A stretch of 9,863 nt of DNA. Source: Burkholderiales bacterium (lineage in GTDB: Bacteria > Pseudomonadota > Gammaproteobacteria > Burkholderiales > SG8-39). Each line of letters opens with the position of its first letter. The stretch's first letter is position 1. Positions 1 through 5,522 of the stretch are shown here, piece after piece. The translations under genes and the position numbers were made by a program. The notes beneath the pieces are model-generated. The model did no database searches. It saw only the letters and a list, made by a program, of their open reading frames with translations, and had not been told where the DNA came from. Where the stretch lies: the NCBI GenBank assembly GCA_025929745.1, contig JAICPQ010000088.1:1-9863 (forward strand). The letters run 5' to 3'.

Positions 1-452
1 AGATCCTCGGCTGCGAGCTGCGCGTGCTGATGGACGACAGCTGTCAGCGCATCGACGATATCAAGAGCTATCAGCTCGTCAACATGCTCGATTCGCTGGT
101 GCGCGAGGTCGCGCCCGCGGCGCTCTTCACGCACAGCGCTTGCGAGTTCCACCGCGACCACATCGCCGTGCACAGCGCCTGCCTCTCCACGCAGCGCCTG
201 AAGTCATTCGACTTCTTCCACTTCAATCCGACGATGACGCGCGCCGTGCCGGTGGCGTTCCACCCGCGCGCCTACGTCGACGTCACCGAGACCATCGAGC
301 TCAAGATGAAGGCGATCGAGGCGCACGCGAGTCAGTTCGGCGCGCGCGGTCTGGACACCGAGCTGTTCCGCGACATCGCGCGCCTGAACGGCCGCATGGT
401 CGGCGTGAAGTACGCCGAGGGGCTCGACATCGGCCGCATGCTCATGGCATGA
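1..452 (+). CDS. PIG-L/LmbE-family N-acetylglucosaminyl deacetylase-like protein, C-terminal part (5' end outside window)
   Basis: This is the C-terminal ~150 residues of a PIG-L/LmbE-type protein. The family comprises zinc-dependent deacetylases acting mostly on N-acetylglucosamine groups of lipids, glycans or thiol precursors. The reading frame is open from base 3, so the start lies upstream of the window. Seen directly: an 'LFTHSACEFHRDHIAVH' stretch, which matches the family's second metal-site region (H-x-D-H), then 'YVDVTETIELKMKAIEAHASQF', a very typical family segment (DIT-x-x-I-x-x-K...H-x-SQ), and near the end 'KYAEGLDIG', matching the usual (K/R)YAE-G/F motif. The N-terminal AHPDD zinc motif would be upstream and cannot be seen. 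The stop overlaps the next gene's ATG by 4 bp (ATGA), so the two are probably co-transcribed and coupled. The substrate cannot be told from this fragment. Confidence 0.88.
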   Translation, partial: ILGCELRVLMDDSCQRIDDIKSYQLVNMLDSLVREVAPAALFTHSACEFHRDHIAVHSACLSTQRLKSFDFFHFNPTMTRAVPVAFHPRAYVDVTETIELKMKAIEAHASQFGARGLDTELFRDIARLNGRMVGVKYAEGLDIGRMLMA

Positions 453-1180
453 GCGCGCTCGACATCGCCGCGAGCGCTTTGCGCGCACGTTTAGGACGCG
501 CGCCGTTCCTCCTCCAGCATCGGCTGACGCGCCATCCGCTCTTCGCGCCGGCGCGCATCGAGGAAATCGCGCTCGAGGAGCCGGACGATGATCCCGCCTA
601 CGGGGTGCTCTTGCGCCGCTGCCTGGACGAAGTCCGCGCCGCTGCGCCCGAATTCACCGCGGGCATGCACGCCGAGCAGCTGAAAGTCCTGTTTGCGCCG
701 CCGGGCGGGGTCACGCCGTACCGGGCCGAGACCGAAGAGGGCTTCATCCTGCAGATTCGCGGCCGGCAGACATTGCGCGTTTTCGAGCGCACGGCGCTCG
801 CGGCGGAAGAGCTCGAGCGGCTGCACGCGCGCGGCCAGCGCGAGCTCGTCTGGCGCGAGGCGCAGCCGGCGCCCGGGCGCAGCTACAACCTGATGCCCGG
901 CCTCGGCGTGCACCTGCCGGTCGCCGCGCCGTACTGGGTGCAGACCGGGCCGGAGGAATCGATCGCCGTGTTCATCGGCTTTCGCACGCGCGCGTCCGCG
1001 CGCGCGGCGCAGGCGCACCGCATGAACGCTTTCCTGAGAGGCCTGGGGTTCGACCCTTCGCCCGTGGGCGAGTCGCCGTGGCTCGATCGCCTGAAACAGC
1101 TCGCCTTCAAAATAAGAAGGGCGCGGCCGCTAGCCGCGCCCTTCGTCCTGCGTACTGCCTCAAGCGGCGATCGTAGGTGA
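449..1180 (+). CDS. Cupin/JmjC-like hypothetical protein with degenerate metal site
   Basis: A 243-residue protein. The ATG at 449 was chosen because it overlaps the upstream stop (ATGA) and the protein-like sequence begins there. The central part (about residues 87-115) reads 'GGVTPYRAETEEGFILQIRG', and residues 150-180 contain 'MPGLGVHLPVAAPYWVQTG'. These resemble the double-stranded beta-helix of cupin-like JmjC-related proteins, where the first block normally reads about T-P-F-H-x-D-x-E-x-N-F-x-x-Q-I-x-G and the second P-H-W-V. Here the expected His and Asp are Tyr91-Arg92-Ala93 and the second His is Tyr162, so the iron-binding triad seems absent. It may be a non-catalytic fold relative. 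The family call comes from remembered motifs and is moderate. The last ~20 codons run through a strong hairpin (1116-1144) and may not be ancestral. Pairing with a deacetylase gene suggests a role in glycan or envelope metabolism, which is inference only. Confidence 0.68.
   Translation: MSALDIAASALRARLGRAPFLLQHRLTRHPLFAPARIEEIALEEPDDDPAYGVLLRRCLDEVRAAAPEFTAGMHAEQLKVLFAPPGGVTPYRAETEEGFILQIRGRQTLRVFERTALAAEELERLHARGQRELVWREAQPAPGRSYNLMPGLGVHLPVAAPYWVQTGPEESIAVFIGFRTRASARAAQAHRMNAFLRGLGFDPSPVGESPWLDRLKQLAFKIRRARPLAAPFVLRTASSGDRR
1108..1144 (-). terminator. Rho-independent terminator of the secretion operon, inside the 3' end of the convergent gene
   Basis: A perfect 12-bp stem (GAAGGGCGCGGC at 1116-1127 pairing with GCCGCGCCCTTC at 1133-1144) has a 5-nt loop. 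Read on the minus strand, the stem is followed at once by TTATTTTG (1115-1108), a classic U-rich tail. On the plus strand the hairpin is followed by CGTCCTGCG, which is not U-rich. It lies 144 bases beyond the stop of the last minus-strand pseudopilin gene, the right place to end that operon. It also overlaps codons 223-232 of the plus-strand cupin-like gene. Confidence 0.8.
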
Positions 1181-1254
1181 CTACACGATGTTTGGCCCCC
1201 GAAGTTGATCCTCCCGCGGGCTGTTAACAGGGTGTCGGCCAGAGCCCGATCGTT

Positions 1255-1274
1255 GTGTAGATCACCATCTACAC
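1255..1274. repeat. Inverted repeat in the convergent intergenic region
   Basis: Perfect 8-bp arms GTGTAGAT (1255-1262) and ATCTACAC (1267-1274) flank a 4-nt loop. A further CTACACGAT lies at 1181-1189 and an ATCGTAG at 1170-1176, so several alternative pairings are possible across this 107-bp gap between convergent genes. No U tract follows on either strand, so it is not an obvious intrinsic terminator. It may be a transcript-end structure or an eroded repeat. Confidence 0.5.
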
Positions 1275-1287
1275 GCCCGGCATCGTC

Positions 1288-1911
1288 TTACTTGGACGGC
1301 GACTTTTCAACGCGTGCGGGTAGTCCAGGCGGACTATGGACGAATTTCCAGTCCGCGTACCTCTGCGCCTGGTCAAATCCCTGATTCTTAACCAGGAAGT
1401 TGCCCGTCTTGATCGGCGCCTTGTCCGAGCGGCTGTGCACGCCCATAAAGCCGCCGCCGGGCGCGTCAATCAGAGCCCAGTCCCGCTCGCCGGTCATTGG
1501 ATCGGCGTAGAGCTTGCGCAGGTGCCGCACCGGCATCGGGTAGCGCTTGTCCTCGAGCAGCGTCTCGAGCGAAGTCGGATAGCGCTGTTCCTTCTTGTAG
1601 TAGCTCGCGATCGCCGCCTGGAACGCGTTGCCGCGGAATAGCAGCTCCGCTTCTTTCTCGCGCTGCGCGGCGTGCGATGCGACCTGCGCGTAGCTCGCGA
1701 GCCCCGCCCCGGCGAGCGCGACGAAGATCATCGCGCCTACGTAAGTAAAGCCGCCTTGCTTCTTTGTTGAAATCGGGGTCAGAGCCCGATTAGAGGAACC
1801 CTGTTCCGCAAGAAGAAAACTGCACCCCCGCCTTCGCGGGGGCGACTTCTTCACGCCTTCCCTGATTAGAAATCGGGCTCTGACCCCGATTTTCGTGCTA
1901 CCAGCGCTCAT
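1288..1911 (-). CDS. Pseudopilin-like protein (type II secretion), leader region enlarged by an in-frame repeat element
   Basis: The mature part (153 residues from Phe55) starts 'GG-FTYVGAMIFVALAGAGLASY', a prepilin-peptidase site followed by a hydrophobic helix, then 'QREKEAELLFRG', 'RYPTSLETLLEDKR', 'RHLRKLYADPMTGERDW' and 'GVHSRSDKAPIK'. This is the pattern of a PulG-like pseudopilin subfamily found with such operons. Glu at mature position 5, usual in major (pseudo)pilins, is replaced by Gly. It probably sits in the periplasmic pseudopilus, perhaps as a minor or tip subunit. The start is uncertain. The ATG at 1911 overlaps the upstream stop by 14 bp and is in frame, but codons of a 123-bp repeat (1770-1892) then separate it from the cleavage site, giving a 54-residue leader. 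An in-frame GTG at 1854 inside the repeat is an alternative. Without the repeat the leader would be 13 residues, MSAGSTTTKKQGG. Confidence 0.82.
   Translation of the reverse strand: MSAGSTKIGVRARFLIREGVKKSPPRRRGCSFLLAEQGSSNRALTPISTKKQGGFTYVGAMIFVALAGAGLASYAQVASHAAQREKEAELLFRGNAFQAAIASYYKKEQRYPTSLETLLEDKRYPMPVRHLRKLYADPMTGERDWALIDAPGGGFMGVHSRSDKAPIKTGNFLVKNQGFDQAQRYADWKFVHSPPGLPARVEKSPSK
1770..1791 (+). repeat. Terminal inverted repeat, proximal to the pseudopilin body
   Basis: This is one 22-bp arm of the element, an exact reverse complement of 1871-1892. It contains AAATCGGG, a GTCAGAG loop and CCCGATT. The arm abuts the codons for the lysine-rich end of the prepilin leader. Confidence 0.85.
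1825..1842. repeat. Central hairpin of the REP-like element
   Basis: CCCCCGC (1825-1831) pairs perfectly with GCGGGGG (1836-1842) around a CTTC loop. On the minus strand this hairpin is read within the transcript just before the pseudopilin coding body. It could act as an RNA structure affecting stability or translation. No U tract follows on the minus strand. Confidence 0.75.
1871..1892 (-). repeat. Terminal inverted repeat, proximal to the upstream pseudopilin stop
   Basis: This is the second 22-bp arm, an exact reverse complement of 1770-1791. Including base 1870 it forms a full 8-bp palindrome with a 7-nt CTCTGAC loop. It ends 5 bases short of the stop codon of the preceding gene in the operon (1898-1900), so the upstream gene is left intact. 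Confidence 0.85.
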
Positions 1912-2248
1912 AGCCCTTCGCCGAGCTGTGGATGTCGAACACGCCGCCCTTCTTCGGGTCGGCGGGCGGGATTGCCACCCAGGTCGTTGCTTGCGTGAAC
2001 GGATCCTTCGGGATCGCGCGCAGGTAGCGCTTCGTGACCAGCTCTTCCAGGTTCGTGGGATAGCGGCCGGCGTCGGCATAGTGCTTGTCGAGCGCATCGC
2101 GCATGACTGCGAGGTTCTCCTGCAGCACCGCCTCCTCGGCGCGCTTCATTCGCCCCATGTAGTCGGGCACCACGACCGAGAGGAGCAGGGCGATCACGGC
2201 GAGAACCACCATCAGCTCGACCAGCGTGAAGCCCAGTTTCTTGCTCAT
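1898..2248 (-). CDS. GspG-like pseudopilin (116 aa)
   Basis: The protein starts MSKKLG-FTLVELMVVLAVIALL, a textbook type III leader: short, positively charged, cleavage after Gly6, Phe as mature +1, Glu11 at mature +5, then a ~20-residue hydrophobic helix. The body contains 'RYPTNLEELVTKRYLRAIPKDPF', the usual pseudopilin YP...L...(I/L)P-x-DP segment. The calcium-binding loop seen in GspG at 9399-9803 is absent. It would be processed by prepilin peptidase and assembled in the inner membrane/periplasm. The ATG at 2248 was chosen for the leader and for a good Shine-Dalgarno (AAGGAG, 2256-2261). That site lies within the last codons of the gene before it, whose stop is 1 bp upstream. It may be an accessory (minor) pseudopilin; the exact GspH/I/J/K equivalence cannot be assigned. 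Confidence 0.92.
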   Translation of the reverse strand: MSKKLGFTLVELMVVLAVIALLLSVVVPDYMGRMKRAEEAVLQENLAVMRDALDKHYADAGRYPTNLEELVTKRYLRAIPKDPFTQATTWVAIPPADPKKGGVFDIHSSAKGYERW

Positions 2249-2249
2249 G

Positions 2250-2699
2250 TCACCACTCCTTGTACGGGACCTTGTTGAGACCGATCTCTTCGCTCTTCGA
2301 GTAAACGTCGTAAACGTCCTTGCCCGGCTGCGGGTCGTTCGCCGGGCTGGCATAGGCACGCACGCCCCAGTCCTCGCCGCTGATCGGGTCGCGCGGGATG
2401 CGGCGCAGGAAGTAGAGCGTGCTTTTCTCCGGCGTGCTCTTGTCCGGCACGCCCTCGACGAGCGTTTTCAAGGATGGCGGGTAACCGGAGCTGTCGGCGC
2501 TCTTCTCGATCTTGCCGTCGTCCGCGGCGCGCTTGTAGGTGTCGATTGCCTCGCGGATCTCGCGCAGCGCCGTGCGCAGCTCCTGCTCCTTGCCGCGCTG
2601 GTACGAAAGCTCGGCCAGGGGCGCCGCGATCGAGGCGAGCAGCGCCATGATCGCGACCACGATGAGGAGCTCGACCAGCGTGAAGCCGCGCGCCTTCAT
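2250..2699 (-). CDS. GspG-like pseudopilin (149 aa)
   Basis: The leader MKARG is followed by FTLVELLIVVAIMALLASIAAPL. Cleavage is expected after Gly5, Phe6 is mature +1 and Glu10 is mature +5. The body has 'LRTALREIREAIDTYKRAADDG', then 'YPPSLKTLVEG' and 'LRRIPRDPISGEDWGVRAYASP', typical of PulG-like pseudopilins of this operon type. There is no GspG-type calcium loop. The start overlaps the secretin gene's stop by 4 bp (ATGA at 2696-2699). No clear ribosome binding site precedes it, so translation probably depends on coupling to gspD. Its C-terminus ends Y-K-E-W, close to the Y-E-R-W end of the following pseudopilin, which suggests the two arose by duplication. It is likely an accessory pilus subunit. 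Confidence 0.92.
   Translation of the reverse strand: MKARGFTLVELLIVVAIMALLASIAAPLAELSYQRGKEQELRTALREIREAIDTYKRAADDGKIEKSADSSGYPPSLKTLVEGVPDKSTPEKSTLYFLRRIPRDPISGEDWGVRAYASPANDPQPGKDVYDVYSKSEEIGLNKVPYKEW
2256..2261 (-). promoter_or_regulatory. Shine-Dalgarno inside the preceding gene, for the 116-aa pseudopilin
   Basis: AAGGAG on the minus strand is 7 bases from the ATG at 2248. It is made of the Lys-Glu codons of the upstream pseudopilin's C-terminus (Y-K-E-W-stop), so the two reading frames are tightly packed. It decides the start of the downstream gene. Confidence 0.8.
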
Positions 2700-4576
2700 T
2701 GCGGCTGCGGCTCGCGCGCATCTGGCTTCGGAGCCGGACCCGCCGCCGGCGGACGCGGCGCTTGCGGGGCCGCCGGTTGCGGGCGTTGCACGGGGCTCTG
2801 CTGGATGCTCACCGGCGGCAGCGGGCCGCCGCCGCCGCGGCCGACGTCCATCTCCGTGCCGGAGTTGAACTCTTCCAGGCGTACGCCCGGGCGCTCGATG
2901 TTGCGAAGCACGCGCGGGGTGATGAGGAGCACGACCTCGGTCTTGTTCACCGTGTCGTTGTCGCTCGAGAAGAGGCGTCCCAGCACCGGCAGTTGCGCAA
3001 GGCCCGGCACTTTCTGGGCGCTGCGCCGGTCCTCGTCGCTGATGAGGCCCGCAAGCACCTGGGTCTCGCCGTCGCGCAGTCGCAGCGTGGTGTTCGTGTT
3101 GCGCGTGCCGACCTGGTAGGCCACCGTGCCCGAGCCGGTCTTCACCTCGTTCGAGATGTTGCTCACCTCGAGACCCACCTTGATGCCGACGTCGTCCTCG
3201 AGGTGCACCAGCGGCTCCACCTCGAGCTTGAGGCCCACATCGAGGTAGTTCACCGACTCCGACACGAAGCCGGTGGCGCCCGCGGTGGTCGTGATCACCG
3301 GGACCTTGTCGCCGATGTGGATGCGCGCCTTCTCCTTGTTCTTCACGCGGATGCGCGGGTTCGCGAGCACGTTCGTGCGTCCCGCCTGCTGTCGCAGGTT
3401 GAGGGCGATGAGCGGGTCGCTCACGGTCAAGCGGAACATGCCGCTCGACAAGTTCTGCGCCTCGGTGCCGGTAATCTGCCCCGGGACGCCGGCCGCGCCC
3501 TGCACGCCGAGCGCCGCGCGTCCCGGCCACTCCACGCCGATCTGCGAGAGCTGGCTGTGGCCGATCTCGAGCACCTCGACTTCCAGCATGACTTCGGGCT
3601 CGGCGAGGTCGTGGTTCGCGATCAGCTTCTCCACCATGCGGATCGCCTCGGGGGTGTCGCGCACGACGAGCAGATTCAGCTTCTCATCGACGAAGAGATC
3701 GCGCGTCTTGGCGAGGCTGCGCACCATGTTCGCGGTCTGCTTCACGTCGGCGTTCGCGAGGTAAAAGCTCTTCACCGTGAGCTCGCGGTACGCCTGCGCC
3801 TTGTTCGGCGTGTTCGGGTAGATGAGCACGGTGTTCGGGTTGAGCACGCGGCGCTCGAGCTGGCTCGTCACCAGCACGAAGCGGATCACTTCCTCGATGG
3901 TCGTGTCCTTCACGAACACGGTGACGCGCAGATCGGGCGGCACGTCGCGGTCGTAGACGAAGTTGAGGCCGCTTTTCTTCGACAGCAGCTCGAACACCGT
4001 GCGCACCGGCGCATCGCGCAGCTCGATGGTGATTGTGTCCTTGAGCGCGGCGGCGAGCTGCGGGCTCGTCTGCTCGGCTTTCATCTTCTGCTCTTCGACC
4101 TTGCGCGCGATGGCGCGCGCATCGCGCTGCGTGGGATTCGCCTGCAGCACTTCCTTCGCCTTGTTGAGCGCGGTATCGAGCTCGCCGCGCTTGTACGCTT
4201 CTTCGGCCTCGCGAACAACCGAAAGGGAGGCACGCTCGCGCGCCACGGCGGCGAGGCCGGCCTTGACGTTGGCGTTGTCCGCATCGAAGCGCTGCGCCTT
4301 CTGGTACGCCGTCTCGGCGGCGTCGAGCTGGCCCGCGGCGCGCGCGTTGTCGCCGGCCTGCAGGAAGCGCTGCACGGCGACCGCGCGATGGCGCAGATAG
4401 TAGTTGCGCAGCTCGGTATCGTTCGGATTGTGCTTGAGCGCCTCTTCCAGGCGCATGAGGCCCTGCTCTTCGTTGCCGGCCTCGATCAGGTGCTGCCCCT
4501 GCTTCAGCGCTTCCTGGCCGGCGCAGCCGAGCAGGGCCGCGGCGGCGAGGAAAAGGATGAGTTTTTTCATTTTCAT
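2696..4576 (-). CDS. gspD: Type II secretion-type secretin, lipoprotein with N-terminal TPR-like region
   Basis: The 626-residue outer-membrane channel protein begins with a lipoprotein signal, MKMKKLILFLAAAALLGC, lipobox LLGC with Cys18 and Ala at +2 (outer-membrane sorting). Residues ~25-165 are helical repeats resembling TPRs (for example 'GNEEQGLMRLEEALKHNP' and 'GELDTALNKAKEVLQANP'). Residues ~180-255 look like the STN/N0 domain and ~265-325 like one N1-type KH domain. Residues ~385-556 are the secretin barrel, with the signature 'VPGLAQLPVLGRLFSS' (523-538) and 'KTEVVLLITPRVLR'. The tail (580-626) is Gly/Pro-rich. Canonical GspD has more N domains and usually a Sec signal with a separate pilotin; this layout is closer to MshL/PilQ-like secretins. 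The lipid anchor may make a pilotin unnecessary (inference). The start overlaps the preceding stop by 4 bp, with GGAG 5 bases upstream. Confidence 0.93.
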   Translation of the reverse strand: MKMKKLILFLAAAALLGCAGQEALKQGQHLIEAGNEEQGLMRLEEALKHNPNDTELRNYYLRHRAVAVQRFLQAGDNARAAGQLDAAETAYQKAQRFDADNANVKAGLAAVARERASLSVVREAEEAYKRGELDTALNKAKEVLQANPTQRDARAIARKVEEQKMKAEQTSPQLAAALKDTITIELRDAPVRTVFELLSKKSGLNFVYDRDVPPDLRVTVFVKDTTIEEVIRFVLVTSQLERRVLNPNTVLIYPNTPNKAQAYRELTVKSFYLANADVKQTANMVRSLAKTRDLFVDEKLNLLVVRDTPEAIRMVEKLIANHDLAEPEVMLEVEVLEIGHSQLSQIGVEWPGRAALGVQGAAGVPGQITGTEAQNLSSGMFRLTVSDPLIALNLRQQAGRTNVLANPRIRVKNKEKARIHIGDKVPVITTTAGATGFVSESVNYLDVGLKLEVEPLVHLEDDVGIKVGLEVSNISNEVKTGSGTVAYQVGTRNTNTTLRLRDGETQVLAGLISDEDRRSAQKVPGLAQLPVLGRLFSSDNDTVNKTEVVLLITPRVLRNIERPGVRLEEFNSGTEMDVGRGGGGPLPPVSIQQSPVQRPQPAAPQAPRPPAAGPAPKPDAREPQPQ

Positions 4577-5028
4577 TGCAGCTCCATCGTCTGCTTCGTC
4601 TTGAGCGGCAGGTACGTGAACGCGATCGACGCCTCGTTCACCTGGTCGACGCGGTATTCGCCGATGTTCTGGCCCGCGGCGACGGTGAGGAGTTCGTCGC
4701 CGCGCATCACGTACACCTCCGTCCTGCCGTTCTCGGTGAGCTTGCCGAAGTACTTGAAGGGAAGCGGCGGTGCGCTCGGCTTCTCCGCGCGCGCCGGCTG
4801 CGCCGCGCCGGCGCGCGGCTCGGGCTGCGCCGGACGCGCGAACGGATCAGTCTGCGGCAGCGCCGCGCTCTCGCGGCGCTCGAGCTTCTCGAGGCTAATG
4901 CCGCCGTCGGTCTGCGCCGCAGCGGTCCGCGTCTCGATCAACTCGAGCACCGGCCGCTCGCGGCCGGCGACGACGCCGGCGACGAGGATCACCGCGGCCG
5001 CGATGATGGCGAGGCGTTGCTTGGTCAT
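4573..5028 (-). CDS. PilP/GspC-like inner-membrane to secretin linker protein
   Basis: The protein has 151 residues: a single N-terminal membrane anchor (about 6-22, 'LAIIAAAVILVAGVVAG'), a periplasmic linker with 'DPFA' (~61-64), a Pro/Ala-rich stretch (~65-90), and a C-terminal beta-rich domain beginning 'LPFKYFGKLTENGRTEVYVM' and continuing 'DELLTVAAGQNIGEYRVDQV'. That domain resembles the HR/PilP fold, which contacts secretin N0 domains. Position directly before gspD and after PilN/PilO-like genes supports a role linking the inner-membrane platform to the secretin, as GspC or PilP does. The ATG at 5028 overlaps the previous stop (ATGA), and its own stop overlaps gspD's ATG in the same way. 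No PDZ domain is present, unlike many GspC proteins. Family assignment rests on topology, context and the domain pattern. Confidence 0.8.
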   Translation of the reverse strand: MTKQRLAIIAAAVILVAGVVAGRERPVLELIETRTAAAQTDGGISLEKLERRESAALPQTDPFARPAQPEPRAGAAQPARAEKPSAPPLPFKYFGKLTENGRTEVYVMRGDELLTVAAGQNIGEYRVDQVNEASIAFTYLPLKTKQTMELQ

Positions 5029-5522
5029 GACTTCACCATGTGCAGAGTGAGACGCATTTCCGCCGTGACGACGTTATTCTTTCCCTCACGCTTCAGTGTG
5101 AGATGGTCCACCGAAAGAATCGGAATCTCGGCGAGCGAGCGCTTCAGGAAATCGCGGATCTGGCCGTAACTGCCGGCGACCGGCAGCGCGATCTCGTAGC
5201 GCACGATCTTCGCGTCGGTCTTCTGCGTGCGATACGACGCGGACTGGAGCTGTACGCCGGTGGCCATGCCGATGGCATGCAGCTTCGCCAGCCAGTCGGT
5301 AGCGTCCTCGTCCTTCTCGAGATAGGCATAGACCTCGGCCACCTTCTCTGCGCCCGGCACCGCTGCGGCGGGCGCCTTGCGCGAGGCCTTGTCCTGCAGG
5401 CGCGCGGCGCGGGTCTCCAGCGGATTCACCACGGTATTGGCAAAAAATATCCCGCACGCGAGCAGGAAAATGCCCGCGATGCCGCTCATGCCGAGGCTTT
5501 CGCGGATCCGGTTCAGGTTCAT
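5025..5522 (-). CDS. PilO/GspM-like assembly protein
   Basis: The protein has 165 residues: a short cytoplasmic N-terminus, a membrane helix at ~13-32 ('SGIAGIFLLACGIFFANTVV'), a charged/Ala-rich connector, and a C-terminal ferredoxin-like domain ('VQLQSASYRTQ', 'YEIALPVAGSYGQIRDFLKRSLAEIPILSVDHLTL'). The phrase 'LPVAGSYGQIRDFL...L...P' is typical of PilO/GspM-type proteins. It likely pairs with the PilN-like protein encoded just upstream in the operon to form an inner-membrane scaffold around the platform. The start at 5522 is supported by GGAG (5529-5532) with 6-base spacing, and by a 4-bp overlap with the previous stop. It is shorter than typical PilO because the coiled-coil region after the membrane helix is reduced. 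Confidence 0.85.
   Translation of the reverse strand: MNLNRIRESLGMSGIAGIFLLACGIFFANTVVNPLETRAARLQDKASRKAPAAAVPGAEKVAEVYAYLEKDEDATDWLAKLHAIGMATGVQLQSASYRTQKTDAKIVRYEIALPVAGSYGQIRDFLKRSLAEIPILSVDHLTLKREGKNNVVTAEMRLTLHMVKS

Larger units (their letters stand above)
1770..1892. mobile_element. REP/MITE-like palindromic element inserted in the pseudopilin leader
   Basis: A 123-bp element is bounded by perfect 22-bp inverted repeats (1770-1791 and 1871-1892). Each end is itself a near-palindrome of the form AAATCGGG - 7 nt - CCCGATTT, so the unit looks like two opposed REP sequences around a core. The core (1792-1870) holds a third strong hairpin (1825-1842). There is no room for a transposase, so the element would be moved in trans if mobile. 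Comparable GTCAGAG-centred palindromes are, as I recall, dispersed in proteobacterial genomes with REP-associated tyrosine transposases; this is not verified. Length is exactly 41 codons with no stop in the minus-strand gene's frame. No clear target-site duplication is visible. Confidence 0.8.

Noticed and set aside
1236..1254. AGAGCCCGAT near 1241 as a remnant copy of the repeat end
   Set aside because: Only 10 bases match the 22-bp end and no partner arm is found, so chance cannot be excluded.
1912..2097. Upstream extension of the last pseudopilin frame, giving a 269-residue protein
   Set aside because: The extra residues are an out-of-frame reading of the preceding pseudopilin. The ATG at 1911 is nearer and overlaps that gene's stop.
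2700..3530. Upstream extension of the 149-aa pseudopilin frame to 426 residues
   Set aside because: The additional N-terminal part is a shadow of the secretin frame. The leader MKARG-FTLVE marks the true start.
2699..5050. 783-residue plus-strand open frame antisense to the secretin
   Set aside because: It has an arginine/histidine/alanine-rich, low-complexity translation typical of antisense frames in GC-rich DNA. It lies opposite a clear gspD and PilP-like pair.
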